A DNA stretch of 64,000 bases from Nautilus pompilius (GCA_018389105.1 JACATO010000334.1:434001-498000), one strand, 5' to 3'; positions 35,418 through 48,939 are shown, counted from the stretch's first letter. A program made the numbers and translations. Notes: generated from the sequence alone by a model not told the origin.

Positions 35418-35660
35418 TACAGACGCTCCCCTACTTACGAACGAGATACGTTCCGAACGATCGTTCGTAAGGTGAATTCGTTCGTAAGTTGCTTCAGTGC
35501 TATATTTTGTATGGAATGTATGTTTAAGGCTTATATAAGTATGTTTAAGGTTTGTATATGTAACCTGTATTGGTTTGTACTGAAAAATAAACATTTAATA
35601 AAATAATATGCTCTATAAAGATATGTACATGTACAACTGGAGAGAATACTACATATGTTA

Positions 35661-35697
35661 GAGAGAGAGAGAGAGAGAAGAGAGAGAGACACACACA
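35661..35697. repeat. (GA)n-(CA)n microsatellite inside the Tigger-type element
   Basis: About 29 bases of GA with one interruption, followed by ACACACACA, exactly where the transposase frame loses homology. Confidence 0.9.
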
Positions 35698-35698
35698 G

Positions 35699-35875
35699 TA
35701 TGGTCGAACGATTCATGTTGTATGCACGTGCAACGCTCACCATTTTCTCACCCGCATCAAGCTTCTTTATTATTGCCACTTTCATTTCAAATGAAATGGC
35801 TTGCCTCTTCTTTACACTTCCACTCTCACTAGAAGCCTTTCGCTTTTCACCAACCATATTGAATAATGGATGCAC
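35699..35875 (-). pseudogene. CENP-B/pogo-type DNA-binding N-terminus (fragment)
   Basis: A 59-codon segment from Met at 35,875 (a second Met seven codons in, MVGEKRKASS, is an equally good start) contains SFEMKVAIIKKLDAGEKMVS, then VARAYNMNRSTI. The 'K...I..K...GE....VAR.Y..NRSTI' pattern is the psq-type helix-turn-helix of pogo/Tigger/CENP-B proteins. The frame continues only into low-complexity Ser/Leu from the microsatellite. If expressed it would bind DNA without catalysis; there is no evidence of expression. Confidence 0.8.
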
Positions 35876-36170
35876 GAGATATTTAACAATAAAAATGTCA
35901 AAGTTCTTAGCGCGCTGGAGATACGTTTACACACTCAGGCACTGCGACGAACTGGGCAGAGGAAGCCGGATTCGGGGTGGATGCTGGGCGAGCTCTCACA
36001 GCGCCTCACGTCGTATTAGCGGCGGAAAGAAGCACTACTCGGAAAAAGGCGCGCAATACAAAATCTAACTTACAGCATCTCTGTCCGAACATTTTTCGAC
36101 ATACCCGCAAAAATGTTCGTATGTACCGTTGTTCGTAACTCGAATGTTCGTAAGTAGGGGAGCGTCTGTA

Positions 36171-39100
36171 TTGCAATATGAGCTCATTGATCATTGGAGG
36201 GAGAAGTTCTTTCAAATGTCATGCAAAAAATTCTTTTTAATTCAGACACCAAGGGATTTTTTTTAAAACTAAATCTTTACAGTGCATTTTGATTCTGAAT
36301 AACCATATTTTTCAGTGTAAAATATTTCTTTCCACGAAACCTAGGCTTCAACTTATACTTCCAAATAACATAACTATATATAGAATGAATGAAATTGTTT
36401 TAATGGAAAAATTTTAAAATACAAAGTGTGTTATCTTCCAAAATAAACTGTAAAATTTTTCATTTGAAACAGACAACAGAAATTATTGCCTGGAACATTT
36501 GCCAAATGAGGGAGCAATTTTCAGTTAATGCATTTACTGAAGCATGAAAAATTATCCAATCAATAACAAGCATATGTTCACCAATTACATTCTATCCATC
36601 CTTTTCAATCTTAATTATATGTATAAAACCCTCAACAAATACTCTACTTAATTTCAAAGTTATAAAGGCACACAAGTTGTACACGGCAGCTTTTAAGTTT
36701 ACTGAAGAAGATGAAGACAATGGTGGTAATAAGGGTGCACACAGGAAATACAATGTCAGCAAGAAATGTTAGGGACTAGTGTAAAGCAGGGATGTTACAG
36801 ATTGCAAAGAAAACTCAAAAAGAAAGTCAAGGCTGCAAAACTAGATAGCTTAACATTGAGAATAAGTTAAAGAAACATGTTTTAACCTAATGTGCCACAT
36901 GTCATGGATGTAGTACTATACAACTGAAACTAAAGACCAAAACAGATTGCAACTAATGGCTGCTGTTTTTCCATTTCTACCTATATTTTTGTCGTTGGTT
37001 TACAAATATTCACAATGGTGGTTACCTGGAAGAGTGTACCATATCATCCAATCAGTGAACAGCTGAATGTGAGTGATAACCTTTTGTGTTGGCCTAGTTG
37101 TCAATCTCAAATGTCAGACACCTTGCAACAAAGCTGAATATCAATTCATACTATTAACTTTGAAGTTTAATTTCTAAATTTGAGTGTGCTGTAATATCTC
37201 AAAATCAAATAAAAGTGCCAAAGGTAGTTAAAACTGACATGTTTGGCTTTATAAAGTAGGTGATTCAACATAGCACAAATGATACTAGGTCACCTGATGA
37301 TCAATGTTGTCATGCAATTACTAAAAATAGACACTGGGATTATCATTACCAGAACCAATAATAATGTTTGCAGTTTGTTTCAAATATCTCTGAATACAAA
37401 TATGCTGAAAAACTATTTAAACACCCAATTTATCTGGAAGATCATCCCACAAAGTAGTTCAATGATATGCACAAACAGCTCATTATTATTCATAAGCTTG
37501 GAAGTACTGTAGTCAACAATGTGATGTGACAATGTTATGAAGGATTTGACACATTGTTCTGAATGGATGAAAGTTTGGCTAATTACCATAGCTGATCTAG
37601 CCTCATCTGATATTTCAAATCAACTTATCTATGAAGGAAAGAAAAATGGAAAAAACTAGCCAATTCAACTTATTCTCCAAAAAATATGGTATATATGATA
37701 AAACTGTTTGTACTTCCAAATTTTTAAAACTAATTTATTGACAATAATCTCTATACAGAAATAGTAATTAATTTTTTCAAGAAATAAAAGCATCACCAGC
37801 ATGAAGACATCCAATATTCTTTATTTTAAAAAAAGGGAAGGAAACAATGAGCTTAATTGTGCTCTTATAACCATGTACATACATATAAAAGCAAGGGTGA
37901 GAAGCAGCATGCTAAGATATATATGTAACAAAATAAGTAAATAAACATCACCTATTCTTTAAAATGTTTGGAAATTAAGTATACTGGTTATTCACTGCCT
38001 ATATAAAATGAGAGTCAATCTTAGACATTTTGTGTCTATAATTCTAGATATCAGACTGGTTCCATGTCAGTTTACATGTTAGTTCTCTAGAGGTGGAATG
38101 TATATTGTTAACAGATTTTCAAGATATTTGGCAGCAAAACAAAAACCATGAAGGTCACAAAAAAAAAAAAAAAAAAGATCTTCGGAAAATGGCAAAAACA
38201 GCATTAAAGATTTAAAGTCTGCAAATGTAAACAGCTAGTGCAGACCACTAAATGGATAATGTTAGTGACTCTGATGAGAGATAAACTGCTATGTAGTGTT
38301 CTGATTTAACAGTATAACCATGTAGTGGAAAGTCAGCAAATGATAAAAAATAGTATAGTTATTAACCATGTTGACAATAGCATCATATTTTTCTAGGAAT
38401 AGATCAAATGTGGAGTATAAGTCAGATTGGCTTAATTTTCCCATTTTTCTTTCCTTCATTCATAAATAAGTCTATTGTTCACAACATACATTTTCATAGT
38501 ATGTATAGAAGCTCTACCAACTATTGTAGCCTCAGATCACCTAAGAATGCTCCTTAAGAGACATGTTAACCAGCTACAAAACAATGTATCCCAGAGCAAG
38601 ATGACCATTATTTAGACACTGAACAGTCAGTGGTCCTTATAAAACTTTGTTGAATATTTATTAACTTTTTTACCATTGTGAAGTTAAGTATTTAAGATAG
38701 ACATCTGTTTGCAGGGAAAAGCAAATGTCATTCTAGTTTATATTCTGTTAGTTTTTCTTTAAGTTTCTCTTATTACCCTACTATAAACATGCCAAAACAA
38801 ATCTGGGTCACATAATTTTGATACAAAAGCCTGAGTAGTAAGTGCTGTAAAGAATAAATGTAGACTTAATGGTTAATGAGTTGGAAAAGGTTTGCTTGTT
38901 CAGTATCTGGTCAGTAAAACCTGTTTTCTCAAGGTATGGTTTCTCTTTTGAATACCCTTGCATGTGGGTTTTCCCTGAATACTTCAGTTTCCATTAAAAT
39001 TCTCCTTGATATCTGAGATCTGTTGCCCAATGCAGTTTTCTGTATCATTAACTTTTAACAACTATCACATGTGATAGACATAAAAGAAAAATAACATGGG

Positions 39101-42100
39101 AAGTCATGCACTACAAGACAACATATTCAGCATGAAATCACATGGCTAAAAAAATGAGAATAATTTATCAAAGTGATACCTTCCCATCTGTATCTTGCAG
39201 TATGACCAGTAACCACTTCAGCTTGGAAGGCAAGGAATAGACTACAGTTTCTTCTCTAGACCTCTCAGAACCTGAATATAAATTCTATTAAGCAACCTAA
39301 AGAAGCATCCAGACAGACAGCTAAGGGAAAAATGATCAAATCCAACCTCACAGCAATAAGTCAACCTGCCAACTGGCAATAAAACATTCACCAAGCCAAA
39401 ATTGATAATCTGCAAAATTCCATACCAAGATGTCTGTAAAGTTTTACACAGTGCAAGAAGTGCTACACACATTTCAAAATAACATACAAGTATATAAATC
39501 TATCATGTTGAAATTATTATGGCAGGGAACTCTTTTTGTGCATCCTTCTTTTTAAGCACACTGTACATACAAAATTCTGAGAGCTAGAATAAATCAATTT
39601 TCCAACTTATAACACAAATTTCCTTTCGGAAAGTAATCTAAATAGAAAAAAAAAAGACATAAGTTATAGAAAAATCTGATAAAAATTAATAACAAATCAA
39701 TAAAAGCTCAGTTTTTTTCCCATAATTTAGAGTTTTTATTACTGTTTAAATATTTTACCTGTATTAAGCAATACTAAGAGTCTCAAAAGCTTAATAATCC
39801 ATAATATTGTAGTTAAATATAGTATAACATTTTTAAAGAGCACAGTTTCAACAAAGAAATGTTAATGGCAAGTTTACTAGAATGAACATGTGGGTAGTTA
39901 CAGAGAATCAATTTTAATTATTTAATCACTTCATAAGCTTTGTAATAGTGTTTCGGATTATTTCATACTTTGTGCTTCTCAATTTGATTCTTTTTGTAAT
40001 TGTATTAATCATTAATTTTGCTTTATTCATACTGTAAATTCAAATCATCTTAGTTTATTTACAGTATTTTAAACTTACCATACAAATTTGGTCACTAGTA
40101 CAAAGAATCAAGATGACATTTCTTTCTTTTCTTGAGGCATGTATGTCTAATAAAAGTACTTAAATATAGTTAAACATAATCTGAACATTATTTTGCAGCT
40201 GCTTTATTGATTGATATATATATCAATGACAGAAGCTTGAAAATTAATCAAACCTTCATTAAGCAATACAAAAATGTGAATTATAGTGAAAAAAATTTTT
40301 TACTTTTGTCATAGATGTTGACATATCACCAAAATGAAATTTATCAATGGTGTTTGCATTATTTAAAACAAAATAATTATAATTGTGATGCTTTAAAAAA
40401 AGTAATCACAAATACAAAGAAGCAATTATTACGCAACTCAACTATAATTAGACTTGGTAATTTCTGAAGTTCACTATCCATAGAAAGTTTGATTAGGAAG
40501 TGAATCAAAGCTGTTGCATTTGAAAAGATTTCAAAGCCAGGGATAAATATGTTGGGAAAGAAATCATTTACTGCATAATTTAACAATAGCAGGAAGTTTT
40601 TTGTGTTGTTTTTAAATCAAGTTTCTGCTCACTCAATGATGCAGCTCGGTAAACATTTAAAACATTAAAATTTTTCTCAAACTATTGTTTCTATTTACTG
40701 GTAATAACCTTTAATGAACATATCTTATTAATTCTTGATACAGTGAACTGATAGAAGATTAGTCTTAGAGATTGTTTAGTTTTGTTTAATAGCTACAAAG
40801 AAAGAAGCCAACCATCATGGCTCATACAAGACCTCAGTGAAGAGAAGCGTCTATCAACATGATTTTTAAATTGACTTATGAAACCACTACTGAAAACCAA
40901 TGTTATAAACTTATTCCATTTATTTATTATAATACTATTAATTTAAAAAATTTTTGTAACATCTAACCACAATCAACCTTTTATTTTACTATTTTAAAAT
41001 GACTCCCTAGATAACCTAAAATTGTCTGCAGCCCATGTGAATAAAAGAATTTAATTATTTTAGAAACCTGTCATGTTTTCTCTTAAATGACTAAAACTCA
41101 AATCAGATCAATTTAATTTCTTTAGTCATTTAGTATATTCTAAATGTTCAAAATCTGGAAACATTTGGGTAAATCTATGCCAAACTCATTCTAATAATTT
41201 ACACCTTTTCTTAAATATGGACCAAACTAATGATTTGCATAATGCAACCAGAATTTCTTTATTTTCATATTTGATATCTCCATTAAAGTACAGTTAACAT
41301 CTTATTAGCTTAGTTAGAGATTAAAAGCATTGATCTTTACATGTAAGATTTCTGCTAATGACAAGTCCCAGATTCTTTTCTGCAGTTAAACTTGGTTCAG
41401 ATTTATCATCTTTTTTTTTCCTTCATTTATTTCCATCAGTGAAGTATTTTTTAAGTCGTTGCTGCTGCATTGATGCGATAAATTTCAGTCTGATAAAAAT
41501 GAGCAAAAAAAGCAAAATAAAAAAGTGTATGCTGCAAGGAGAGAAGACAAAAAGAGAAAATGTGTAGTTCTGTCCACATCAGATGTGTGTGTATGTTCTT
41601 ATTTGTTTCTTTCATTTTTGCTTCAGTGTAAGCAACACTAATTTAATTTACAGCAATTTTTTTTTTAATTTTATGAACACTCTTTAATAACTGTTTTATA
41701 ATTTATTATTGCTTCTACTGTAGACCACAAAAATCCAAACAGCATATGACAATACTTTCCACCAACATGCATTTTTCATATTTTTTGTTTTTGTTTTTTT
41801 AGCATTTCTAATTAATTATGTATCAGGAGAAAATATTTCTAACAGTAAAAGTTTTCACTTAATATTATTCTTCAGAAGATAGATTACTGCTGTATCAGAA
41901 AAATTAATAAAAACCTATAACCTATAATGCACCCCTGCTTATCTTCATTTAACTCTAAAAAGAATATTTTTTAAAAAAATATTTTAATCCTTTTCTTCAA
42001 ATTATAGAGGAATAAACAACTAATTAAATAGACCAATGATTTTTAAGTATTGCCCATACAATATTTGAAAAACAAAAAAACCTCAGGATTTAATACAGAG

Positions 42101-44363
42101 AGTAACTATTAAATTATCGTAAGCAGTAGCTAAGGAAACAAAGTTAACTTGATTAAATTCTAAAGCTATAATTATTTTAAGACATGCTATAATGAACCTT
42201 TATAACCACCGTGTGTGCACTGTATTTACTCTAGAAAACTGTAGTAGCCTGTTATAAATTCAACCATAAGTCAATAAAACTTCAAATGAGAGTAATAGAG
42301 ACAGACCCTTTTCATTATCTTTCAATCTGTTTATTATCATCATCATAGTCTTTAGTTAACTGTGCTACAAATAAACTGAAAAATATTTAGATACCCTGTC
42401 TAGACTAAGGGTCTCCATGAATATAAAATCAATGGCCACAAACATCAATGATTGTTGAATGGATCAGAATTGAAACAGTTTGCCATGTATTGGTATCCTT
42501 CCCAATATTTAAAATGATATGAACGATTTAAAAGTGACTCAGACCTGTTGAGTAGATATATTGGTTTACACAATATAATGGGCAACTCATCCATCATTCG
42601 TATTAGGTCAAGGAAATGGAGTTTTCTTCCGCTACAAGGCTGAAGAAAGTTATATGGAGAACACCAATGGTAATAGCTTCTGCTTGGCTTGACAGAAAAC
42701 AAGTAGTAACGACTAATTCTCATCAGTTAGATATACCGTAGCATGCTTCTTTTCATTCAAAAAAAACAGAACTTCTCATGAAATATATTGATTACTAAGG
42801 CAGTAAAATTAATGTCTCTTGAGATTGATCAGAGAGAATTCTGGCTAACAAAATAGGAAAACGTACATTAGATTTATTCTTTCTTCTTTTTACATTGCAT
42901 CTCCAAATAAAAAGGAAATTTTAAAAATTCTTACTGAAAATGTGTATGATATTTGTTGTACACTTATGACTTCCTCTTTAAACTAAGCATTTAATAAAAT
43001 AAAATTTGCATTATGTTCAAATGTCATGCTCATAGTTGTAAGATTTCAATATCATCATTAAAACCAAATACTAATTACTCATCAATGTGCATTTTAGTGG
43101 TTGAAAATTTTTTTGTTGCTGATAATTCTTAATGTTGATACAGAAGAATGAGTAAAATAAGTATGTGTTCTATGTCATATGATACGTTAATTGGTTGCCA
43201 ATTGTTCACAGAGCATCATCAGAACCCATACAGAGAGATGGTATACTTTTAATTTATTGACTTTTGTGTATATATATACATACATACATAGTGTGGAAAT
43301 TTTCTGAGTCACTTATAATCTTGTCCTCCATTTAATTATGCTAATAGTTATTTTATATTTAAGGTTTACAACTATAAACAATTTAAAAAGACTTTCAGAT
43401 TCTCACTCCATCAAGAACCTGCTTCAAACAAACTGCTTTATAAATTATAAATTAGGTTCAACTACCTATAATGTAAAAACTTTCAAAGAAAACTTTACCA
43501 ATATCTTTCACATTAGTTAATCTGCTATACCACAAAAGTCTCTCTCTTTGAAGTCTCTACCCATGCACTAAGCAAGCCAATTTGTTCATCAAAAAAAAAG
43601 AAAGACATACAATATATTCTCAGGAAGTAAGCCAGAGTCACTAAGATTACCAGTTTTCATTTGCTGAGATATACAATCTTTCCCATTCATTTGTGCATTA
43701 TGCAAACCTCAGAAGATTCTCTTACTTTTCTAAATCCTAAAATAGCAAATACAAATTTTGGCAAAAATAGCTAACACAAAAGTCTCTAATCCTTACAGCT
43801 AAAGAAAGTTTGTCAAACAGTAGGATGCATGTCAAAAATAAAGGTTCTGGTAACACATGGGATGTTTAAAAACAAAAATAATTTTGCTGTAAGACTTATA
43901 AAAGTGTTTAATTCTTTTTTTTTTATTTTTGAGCAGCACATCTTTTGAAATAATCTGTTATAATGGTTCAGCAGAAAAGATGATTCAATGAAGATTTGAA
44001 ACAAAACAACCAGTGAATTCCAGCAATACCAATATCTGACCACTGAAATAGGGACAATTAAGACCAATTAAAATGGGAGGGCACACACATCAGCATGTGA
44101 CATTAGAATTATTTTATAGCTATCAACAAAAAAGTCACCAATCAGTCAAATGCAAAAGCAGACAGAGAATTGGTACATGAAATTAACTATCTTCAAAATT
44201 GATTCCAGGAAACACAAAAGTAAAAACAATCAGGAAACATCTTTTTTTTTTTTCACTGAAACACACAAGAGAATATTTGAAAAGATGCTGTCATTATTTT
44301 TAAACAATGCAAATTCAAGACCAGTTCACTAAAAAAATAAAATTTTAACCTGCACCACACAAA
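36171..44363. other. Long AT-rich stretch without recognisable genes
   Basis: About 8 kb of AT-rich DNA with poly-A/T tracts. The longest frame (42,445-42,723, minus, 92 codons) shows no motif I can place. No inverted repeats with TA duplication were noticed. Anything old enough to be unreadable by eye could be missed. Confidence 0.55.
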
Positions 44364-44645
44364 GGATGGCAAGGTAGTCCAATGGTAGATTACTAGATTA
44401 TTATGGTTGAGCTCAAAGTTGAAATCCTGGTTGAATTAAATTGGCTTGGCATACCAGTCTGGCTTGGTTTCTTCTCACATTTTTTTCCTCAGTTGGCCAA
44501 ATGGGTTCACTAGAGTTTCCTCCAGTATGCATGCAACATTCAGTTGGTTTAGAAAACAAATCAAAGGTTTCCTCTGATGGCTGTTTTAAGCACCAAATGG
44601 GCATGTGGATTCAAAAAATGATATAGATATATATATATATATATC
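44364..44645 (+). repeat. tRNA-headed SINE, copy 1
   Basis: Begins GGATGGCAAGG. Pol III A-box TAGTCCAATGG at 44,375-44,385 fits TRGYNNARNNG exactly. A degenerate B-box AGTTGAAATCC lies at 44,417-44,427. A tRNA-unrelated body with TGGTTTCTTCTCAC and TTTCCTCCAGTATG follows, then an A/AT-rich tail ending in (AT)n at 44,631-44,644. Size (about 280 bp) and order fit a tRNA-derived SINE. It shares its body with 49,828-49,970. Confidence 0.65.
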
Positions 44646-47601
44646 AATGCATACACATTAAATATATCATTACCCCCAGCATGCATTACTAAAAATAATT
44701 GTTTTATCAGTATGAGTTCCAAGGTTAGGAGAGAGAGAGGTCCGATCACAACTATTCAGAAAAATAGCTATCACATTTGATTCAGTACAGCTAATGGACA
44801 AAATGTACTGGATGATAAAATGATATTTCTACTGTTCATAATAAAAGACATGATGTGAATGAAGCAAAACATTAATGTTTTTATTCCCTCATCTCTCTAT
44901 AGAATTTTTCATTCTTTAAATCATGCTTCTTCTGTCTATTTGCAGACCTCATAAAACACGCAGCTCTTGCTGTTTAATAGAATGTGATAGCATGCCAAAG
45001 TATTCATACATTCCAACCTGTCTTTTTTTTTAATACAAAAAGGGTAAGTGATTCTTGAAACAAAGGAGATGAGATCATAAATCTCTTTATTTGATGACTT
45101 TGTAAAAATATAAAACCTTATGCAAAATACAGTTCCACTTCATTCCTAATAAAACAGTTATGCCCATAACTTAGTACATGACCTGAAACATAACTATGGA
45201 ATAGCACAGTTGGCTTTAAAGCATTATTACACACTATTTAAATAATTTTTTTATTAATAAAGTGTTGTTTTGTTTCTGTTTTTGGCATTTTCTTAAATAT
45301 ATTATATATATTTTTAAATAATTTGAAATATATTCCTGATGCTGGATTTAGATGATTTCATTCAAGTCTGAAACCTTCTCATTTTTGCCAATCTGAAGAG
45401 GATGATTGATGGCTTAAAAAAATATTGAAAATGAAGTCAGAAATTATGCTATATGCCATAACAGACACCAACTTTATGGTATCCTGAAAAAGAAAGTTCT
45501 CTGGAAGTGAATATATATATATTTTTTTTTTTAAGTTAGATGTAATGGTTACAAAACTATACCCTTCTTCACTTTTGGTTTGAACTAAAGAAAACAAATT
45601 ACTTTTGATCATTAATAAAATATTTTAGAATACTATAAAATGCAGACTCCAAAATAAATTTACTACAAAAATAAATTTTAAAAAAATAACTAAATGAAAA
45701 AAAACAACATTTATTAATATTTATGGCTTCAATAATGATAAAAGTAATCAATATTTATATATGAAATTCATGCATCAGATTTATTTAGTTGTTCATCAAC
45801 TGAGTGCTGACAAACAGTGACCTCATAATGATATATCCTCTACAACAATCAATAAATCAAGATGGAAATGTTTGATCTGTAATAATAATTGATTGATTTC
45901 CAAGAGACTGAAATGTTAGGGTGCTTTGAGAATATACCATCAATAGCATTAACTTTCTGTAATTGGTTTTGACTGTTGTTCCCAGTCACCTGTTCTTCTG
46001 CTGATTTTACAGGTAAAATGATTTTGTTGGCAAGTTCCCTAAAGGTAGCTTGGGGTGGGGAGGCAAACTACAAGAGTCATATGCACCTACTAGGGACATT
46101 TAAATGAAACCTGATCAGATATCATTACAGCAATGCTATTTCAGTCTAGTTTCATATGAACACCTACAGTACATCACTGTCACAGCATGAAGCTATTGTA
46201 GGCATCTGATTAAATTGTCCATTCTGGAGTGAAGTCAACCATATCAAATGTAAATAAATGTACAACATAGTTTTTAGATCTACAATATGATTCTTTTTCA
46301 TCATTTTTTCTTATGCACTATAATAACACAAGTACTGATTTAAGTGTATTAGGCACATACATACACACTAATTATATATCATTATTCTATTGCTAAAGAT
46401 TTATTTTGCTCTGAACTGCAGACACTTCACATTTTTAAAAGTGAAAAAAATAAACCAATTAATATCTTACATTTTTAAAATATAACTGTAAGGAATACTT
46501 AATGTACCAAGCTTAACAAGAGAAGCAACAAATATTTCCATCTAGCTTTAAGTCCCTGGTGAAAGATCAGCTACAGCAGAGTTTAATTAATTAATTTTTT
46601 TAAACATTGTAGCTTCCTAGGTATCTGTTTAGTACCAATTACAGTTATTCATGCAAGGTTTTTACTCGCTCTCAGTGTGAACAAGATATAAATTTGATGA
46701 TTATGGCTCACCAATAATCCTTGTAACAAATAATCCCTAAAGGGCATACTAAAGGCCAACACCCAGTAGACCATAGCATTATTTGTTGTTTTTTAAAGTA
46801 TTTATTACTACTCGGTCTTCAGTTTTCTTGTGGTTTTGTCTCTGTGTCATCCTAATTTGTTTCTTTGAATTAGAAGGAAACCATTAGCTTTACTATCTAA
46901 CTCAACAATAAATCAATATTTTCGTGCACAAAAGACTCTACTATCTAAAGCTGATTGGCAGCACACCAGAGATATTATTTCAACATGCAGGTAACAAAAA
47001 AATCTGTCTTTTGGTGACCACTGGGAAGTAATCAAATATGGATTAGAGGATTCTGTTCATTTTAAAAAAAAAGAAGAGCTAAATAGAGCAGCAAAATATT
47101 AGTTTCATATATGCAGAAAGACTGAAATCCGGGGAAGAGAACAATCAAATGGATTTTTTCTTCTTTTCAAAAAAAAAAAAACTTGTGGCTACACAATTAC
47201 ATAGAATTATGAAAGTACTTTACAGATATAAAATTTTTTCTCTCCTTTTGAGCACCTTAGTAGAACATTTCATTTCTAACATTTAGCAGCATAGGTCCCC
47301 CTCTCTTTTATAAAAATGGTAATCCTGTCTGAAATAAATCTATTTACTGTATTCAATGTTGGACATGTCAAATTGCCTATATATACTGACAAGTTCATCA
47401 ATGGGAGGATCAGAAAACACGTGTAACAGGAAAAATTCAGTAAATTTTAATTACCAAGTTGTTTTGAATGAGCTCAAGATACTGGCAACATTTGTTTAGA
47501 CTTTAAATATAGGAATCTCTAATCATTAATCATGTGAATCCTATTTTTAATATTTGCCCTTTATTTGAATTATGTATTCTCCCTTTTCTCTAACTCACAT
47601 A
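44646..47601. other. AT-rich non-coding stretch
   Basis: No gene is recognised. One short foldback repeat lies at 46,089-46,170. Confidence 0.55.
46089..46170. repeat. Short foldback repeat (MITE-like)
   Basis: The left arm CTAGGGACATTTAAATGAAA pairs imperfectly with the right arm GTTTCATATGAACACCTAC across an ~80-bp unit. The arms resemble sequences at 22,108 and 26,631, suggesting a small family. Confidence 0.45.
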
Positions 47602-47603
47602 TA

Positions 47604-47630
47604 CGAAATGTAGTCAAAAAGTATCCGACC
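47604..47630 (+). repeat. Mariner B left terminal inverted repeat
   Basis: CGAAATGTAG followed by the shared core; pairs with 48,911-48,937, with two transitions. Confidence 0.92.
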
Positions 47631-47810
47631 TTGAATTTTTTTGAACAAAATAATAATGCGTGAGCAAAATCCGCATGGGTATTAGGTGGCTGTGTCCTTC
47701 CTGAGCATGAACAAAAATTTTCGTGTCTGTAGGTTGCGCCAGTCGCCCGCAGTGACGCGTTGAGTACAGAGGTGAAGTGTGCTGTGCGATTTTTTCTTTT
47801 GAGTCAAGAT

Positions 47811-48864
47811 GCCCTCGGCGCATTGAGCAAAGATACTGTATCAGATTCTGCCCAAAAACTTGGGTGATATGCAAACCCAGACTATCGAGAATATTTAGAA
47901 GGCCTTTGGAGATGATGCTATGGGAAAAACACAAATAAAGGAGTGGTACAACCGGTTCAAAGATGGCCGAACCTCAGTGGACAGTCAGCCACGTTGTGGC
48001 AGACCATCGACTAGCAGAAACGACGAAATGATTTGCAAAAGGTTCGAGGAATAGTCTATGAAGACCGTCATGTGACTATTGAGGAGATTCTTGCCAAAGT
48101 TGGAATCAGCCATGGGTCAATTCAGTCAATTATAACAGATTTGTGCATGAGGAGGGTGTCAGCCAAATTCGTACCAAAGTTTCTGTCTGACCAGCAGAAA
48201 GAAAACAGAAAGGAAATCTCCCAGGACATGCTGGAGTGTGCTAGCCAAGATCAAAACTTCATGAACACTATCATCACTGGCGATGAGACATGGGTGTACG
48301 GCTATGACCCTGAAACAAAATTGCAATCATCCCAATGGAAGCATCCATCCTCGCCAAGACCAAAGAAAGCAAGACAGGTGCGCAGCAATATTAAACTGAT
48401 GATGACCTGTCTTTTTGACTACAGAGGTATTGTGCACCATGAATATGCACCACAAGGTCAGACAATTAACAAAGAATACTACCTGGGGGTTCTTTGTCGC
48501 CTTCGTGAAGCTGTTCAGCGAAAACGACCCGACCTGTGGGCAGCAACGAACTGGCAACTCCATGACAACGCACCCGCTCATTCCACCCACGTCGTCAAAG
48601 CATTCCTCATCAAGTATAACACCACTTTTTCATCAGGCTTCCTACTTCCCAGACTTGGCTCCGTGTGACTTTTGGCTATTCCCAAAGCTCAAAAAAAAAG
48701 CACTCAAAGGGAGAAGATTTGAGTCAACAGAGGACATTAAGCAAAATTCAAAGGCACAGCTCTACAGCATCCCAAAAAAGGGATTTCCAGAAATGTTTCC
48801 AGCAGTGGCAGGAATGCTGGCAGAAGTGTGTAGACTCCCAAGGCGAATACTTTGAAGGAGACTA
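47811..48864 (+). pseudogene. Mariner transposase (DD34D type), multiply frameshifted
   Basis: From an ATG at 47,811 the N-terminus has two early stops (TGA after MPSAH, TAG after TIENI) before FGDDAMGKTQIKEWYNRFKD and the GRPSTSRNDEM linker. A +2 insertion near 48,031-48,041 changes frame. The next block, to 48,668, contains EILAKVGISHGSIQSII (second HTH), TGDETWVYGYDPE (first catalytic Asp), LFDYRGIVHHEYAPQG and WQLHDNAPAHST (second Asp). Another shift follows, and FPDLAPCDFWLFPKLK (third Asp) sits in a second frame. A last shift places the C-terminal QKCFQQWQECWQKCVDSQGE in a third frame, ending at 48,862-48,864. It clearly lacks coding capacity. Confidence 0.92.
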
Positions 48865-48910
48865 AATCAAAATGGTGAGTTTTTTAATATTACTTGTTTT
48901 TTTGGCCAAT

Positions 48911-48937
48911 GGTCGGATACTTTTTGACTACACCTCG
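48911..48937 (-). repeat. Mariner B right terminal inverted repeat
   Basis: The reverse complement starts CGAGGTGTAG, then the shared core. TA follows. Confidence 0.92.
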
Positions 48938-48939
48938 TA

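Larger units (their letters stand above)
35420..36168 (-). mobile_element. 749-bp non-autonomous pogo/Tigger-type element
   Basis: TA duplications at 35,418-35,419 and 36,169-36,170 flank ends that share the same 23 bases, starting CAGACGCTCCCCTACTTACG, in inverse orientation. The left end also carries a palindrome GAACGATCGTTC, and both ends carry repeated TTCGTAAG/GTTCGTA words. Inside, the minus strand encodes a pogo/CENP-B-type HTH. The catalytic region is gone, replaced by a (GA)n/(CA)n microsatellite at 35,661-35,697. The right half is notably CpG-rich. The element is a deletion derivative that could only be moved by a partner transposase. Confidence 0.85.
47604..48937 (+). mobile_element. 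Mariner element B, complete but inactive
   Basis: This 1,334-bp element is flanked by TA (47,602-47,603 and 48,938-48,939), with 27-bp inverted repeats agreeing at 25 positions and sharing TCAAAAAGTATCCGACC. It encodes a mariner transposase relic on the plus strand. The repeats share the AAAAAGTATCCGACCTT core with mariner A at 11.5 kb, so the two belong to related subfamilies. Confidence 0.93.

Noticed and set aside
42445-42723. A 92-codon minus-strand frame
   Set aside because: No motif, no flanking transposon structure and no splice context that I can defend.
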